A stretch of DNA of 64,000 nucleotides from contig JAQTUV010000003.1 in NCBI GenBank assembly GCA_028707175.1, positions 372,001-436,000 of the forward strand, read 5' to 3'. The stretch comes from Sideroxydans sp. (GTDB lineage: Bacteria > Pseudomonadota > Gammaproteobacteria > Burkholderiales > Gallionellaceae). Shown here piece by piece: positions 61,077-64,000 of this stretch. The position numbers were made by a program, and so were the translations under genes. How positions within the stretch are numbered: the stretch's first letter is position 1; every line of letters begins with the position of its first letter. The notes under the pieces are model-generated. The model did not search any database and had not been told where the DNA came from. It was given only the letters and a program-made list of their open reading frames with translations.

Positions 61077-63135
61077 CTAAAAATAAATGTTCGCTGTAAG
61101 ATAAGCCCGCCGCTTGAATAAGAGATTCGCCATCTGCGCTACATTGCCGTATCCCGTATAGTTGTCTTGGAATACATTTTTCAATATAACTGCGACCTCC
61201 CCTCCTCCTGGTCTTTCTTCTTTCCCGAATTTTTTGGCCAAACGAAAATCAACTCTGTGCATTGACGATTCGGCAGGTAATGCAGAGTAAACATCCATCA
61301 CTCTAACGCTATCTCTGAAATAGTAGCCCGTGCTGAAATCAAATGTCTCACTCATTTTTTGAGTTAGCAATACGCTCGCACTATTTGTGGGGACTGTTTC
61401 ACGACAAAGATTCAGGAAGTCAGATTGATATATTGCTCCTAAGTACTGCCCAAGCGTAATAGGGTTCGTATAGTTCGTATTAGAACTAAAGTATTGAGTC
61501 GGGTAGGAACTAAAGTAGCAGCTGGCTTCCTGTCTTGCATAATTCAAATTCATTCTGCCTGTATCCCAGCGATAATCAGCAGAGATTTCCAATCCCTTAA
61601 AATTTCCATCTGTTAGATTTTTAAAACTGCTCGATGGCTTTGTGGGATCGCTTAGATCGGCATAAAAATCCAACCCAATGATATCCCTTACATTTTCATG
61701 ATAAAGGCGGCCATCAAGTGTCAATTCACCGAAGTGCCCGACATATCCAAGCTCTCTAGTTGTTATCTTCTCTGGACGCAATTCCATAATTGGAGGTACA
61801 TATGCTCTGCTCCAATATTGATTTTTTTCTGCCATCAGATACATTTCAGCCATCACTGGATTCCGAGTCGCAGTCGCATAAGAAACACGCAAAGTATGCT
61901 GTGGTTGGATGTGATAATTAAGCGAAATTCGAGGCGAACTATTTTTATGCCCCGCCCCATCATCTTCGAACATGGTGCCAATATTTACTACCGTCGCCTC
62001 CACCGGTCTCCATTCATCGTGTACGAATACTCTAGCCTGATTCAGGCCGTGAGTAGATGAGAAGATCAATGGTTGCTCCGCAAAGTCATACCTAATCCCG
62101 CCCCCCCAAACGATTCGATTTTCCTGCCAAAGCTGGGTAGTATTTTGAATCTCAATATCTTGACGGGTGCTTTGGGAAATATCAGCCCCCAATAAGCTTG
62201 GGCCGACGTTCCAATTAATAGGCTTTGGTGAATCTGTTGCATTTCGACCAATTCGATAATATGCAAACTTTGATTCATCTCCAGAATCCCAAGCGTGTCT
62301 CCAGGCCACCATCTGAAAATCATTCAGGGTCTTTACAGTTCGAAATGGATCTTTATCAGACTGTCCTTTTGTGCCTTTTCCTAAAATTCCGGCATTTACT
62401 CCAAATTGAAATTCAACGTTGTCAGTTGAGTTGATCCGAAAATTGGAACGCATAGTAAAAACACGATTGATAGTTGAATCATTTAAGATTTCCGGATTGT
62501 CGCCATCATCCGCACGATAAGAATATGAAAGGCGATAGTCAAATCTCTCGTTCGCACCACTGTGTTGAACAGCGGCATCTACAACACCCATTTCTCCACT
62601 ACTCAGCGAGATGCTATCTGGTTCTAAGAATGCGGAATCTTTTGTGATGATATTGATGACCCCGTAAAAGGAGTTTGTGCCATGAGAGGCCGCAGAAGGA
62701 CCTCGCACCACCTCTATGCGCTCAATGTCTTCAACTCGCAAAGGTAACCCACTCCAATCAACTCCGCCGAATGGGGGTAGATAGACACTTCGACCATCTA
62801 CCAAGACTTGCATTCGACGTGAGTATTGATCTGTCACGCCATTAAGTGAGACAAAAGGTTGATTGGCACCTGCGTTCCCAACGTACATGCCCGGTACAAG
62901 CCTAAATAAATCCACAACAGATCTAAAGCCAGATGCTTTTATCATCTGGCGCTCGATGATTGTCATTGAGTTAGGAGATTCAGAGAGCGGCTGAGAAAGC
63001 CGCGAGGCAGTCAGAACAACGGGGAACTCTTGGAGATAGGACTGCATCGGTGATGCTTTCGGCAAAAGCTGACGATGAAATCAGAATTGCTATCGCAAAT
63101 CGAAAACTTCGGATGAAGATCAAATCGCGATACAT
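61077..63135 (-). pseudogene. TonB-dependent receptor, apparently frameshifted after its signal peptide
   Basis: Plug/barrel in ORF 61077..63065 (VVLTASRLSQPLSESPNSMTIIERQMIKASGFRSVVDLFRLVPGMYVGN...); signal peptide MYRDLIFIRSFRFAIAILISSSAFAES from ATG 63135 lies in a different frame. Could be sequencing error. Confidence 0.65.
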
Positions 63136-63225
63136 CAAACCTCGCAAATAGATTGAGTGGAAACTGAAGCCCGCGACTCACCTCTACAAACAGAGGTGAC
63201 TCATAAGGATTAACACAAAAAATAT

Positions 63226-63302
<77 letters not shown>

Positions 63303-63364
63303 AAGTGCAGAATTATAGCAGAGCAAGCCTCCTTTTGAGAGAGCTTTTGAGGCAACTTGATGCT

Positions 63365-63739
63365 TCAGGAGCGCAACAAATGCAAGATATCCTGCAACTC
63401 CTGTCGTACGTGAATCTCTTTAGATACAGCTTGCGTAGCAGACACCTTTTCAACTTGACGACCGTCTAAATGTTGATGATCTAGTCGTCCACGCGCTCCG
63501 CTAATAGTGAAACCCTCTTCATACAAAAGCTCGCGAATACGACGAATCAACAGAACTTCGTGATGTTGATAATAACGACGATTTCCACCACGTTTAACCG
63601 GTTTAAGCTGAGTGAACTCTTGCTCCCAATAACGCAGCACGTGAGCCTTCACGCCACACAAATCACTCACTTCACCAATCGTGAAATAGCGTTTAGCCGG
63701 TATAGCCGGCAAGTCTGCATTAATGATGTGGGGTTCCAT
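63365..63739 (-). CDS. MerR-family transcriptional regulator
   Basis: [71 protein letters not shown]. Confidence 0.95.
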   Translation of the reverse strand: MEPHIINADLPAIPAKRYFTIGEVSDLCGVKAHVLRYWEQEFTQLKPVKRGGNRRYYQHHEVLLIRRIRELLYEEGFTISGARGRLDHQHLDGRQVEKVSATQAVSKEIHVRQELQDILHLLRS

Positions 63740-64000
63740 GATAGGTCTTCTCTACCATGCTTTTTAATTTTTGACTCGGATGAAAAGTAACCACGCGACG
63801 TGCAGTGATGGGAATCTCTTCCCCAGTCTTTGGATTACGTCCGGGACGCTGTGGTTTTTCTCGTAATTGAAAATTACCGAAACCCGATAGCTTCACACTA
63901 TCGCCTTGTTCCAATTGAATTCGAATCTCTTCAAAAAACGCTTCAACCATATCTTTGGATTCACGCTTATTCAAGCCCACTTTCTCGAATAGCAAATCCG
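63720..64000 (-). CDS. ihfA: Integration host factor subunit alpha (N-terminus beyond window end)
   Basis: [78 protein letters not shown]. Confidence 0.93.
   Translation of the reverse strand, partial: DLLFEKVGLNKRESKDMVEAFFEEIRIQLEQGDSVKLSGFGNFQLREKPQRPGRNPKTGEEIPITARRVVTFHPSQKLKSMVEKTYHGTPHH

Overview
Chromosomal window from a betaproteobacterium; gene content and order suggest a Gallionellaceae/Nitrosomonadales-like lineage (inferred, not tested). Most of it is housekeeping: trpB(partial)-trpF-truA, fimV-like, asd, leuB/D/C/A, cimA, grpE-dnaK-dnaJ, efp/earP, rlmJ, a MacAB-like exporter, rdgC, lysC with tRNA-Ser/tRNA-Arg, recJ, prfB with its programmed frameshift, lysS, tRNA-Pro, a MerR-like regulator and ihfA (partial). 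The accessory part is about 33.9-49.8 kb. It holds a compact, mostly minus-strand cluster: TPR + Lon-like AAA ATPase, an unlisted 55-codon ORF, a caspase-like/Sel1 protein, a sigma-like/anti-sigma-like pair, a HAD protein, two calcineurin-like phosphoesterases and several small unknowns. It is flanked by a giant coiled-coil/AsmA-like protein, tRNA-Asn and a J-like/Hsp70 pair. The observations I rate most worth follow-up are: (1) a structured leader with an intrinsic terminator 21 nt upstream of the amidotransferase gene at 23548, whose 5' arm can also pair with the ribosome-binding region; (2) the caspase/sigma/anti-sigma/AAA cluster; (3) a shared hairpin/promoter-like element upstream of two unrelated small envelope-protein genes (34323-34385 and 35985-36047); (4) two palindromic elements apparently inserted in frame within earP; (5) an apparent frameshift separating a signal peptide from a TonB-dependent receptor. 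All assignments come from reading sequence and translations; no database search was run.
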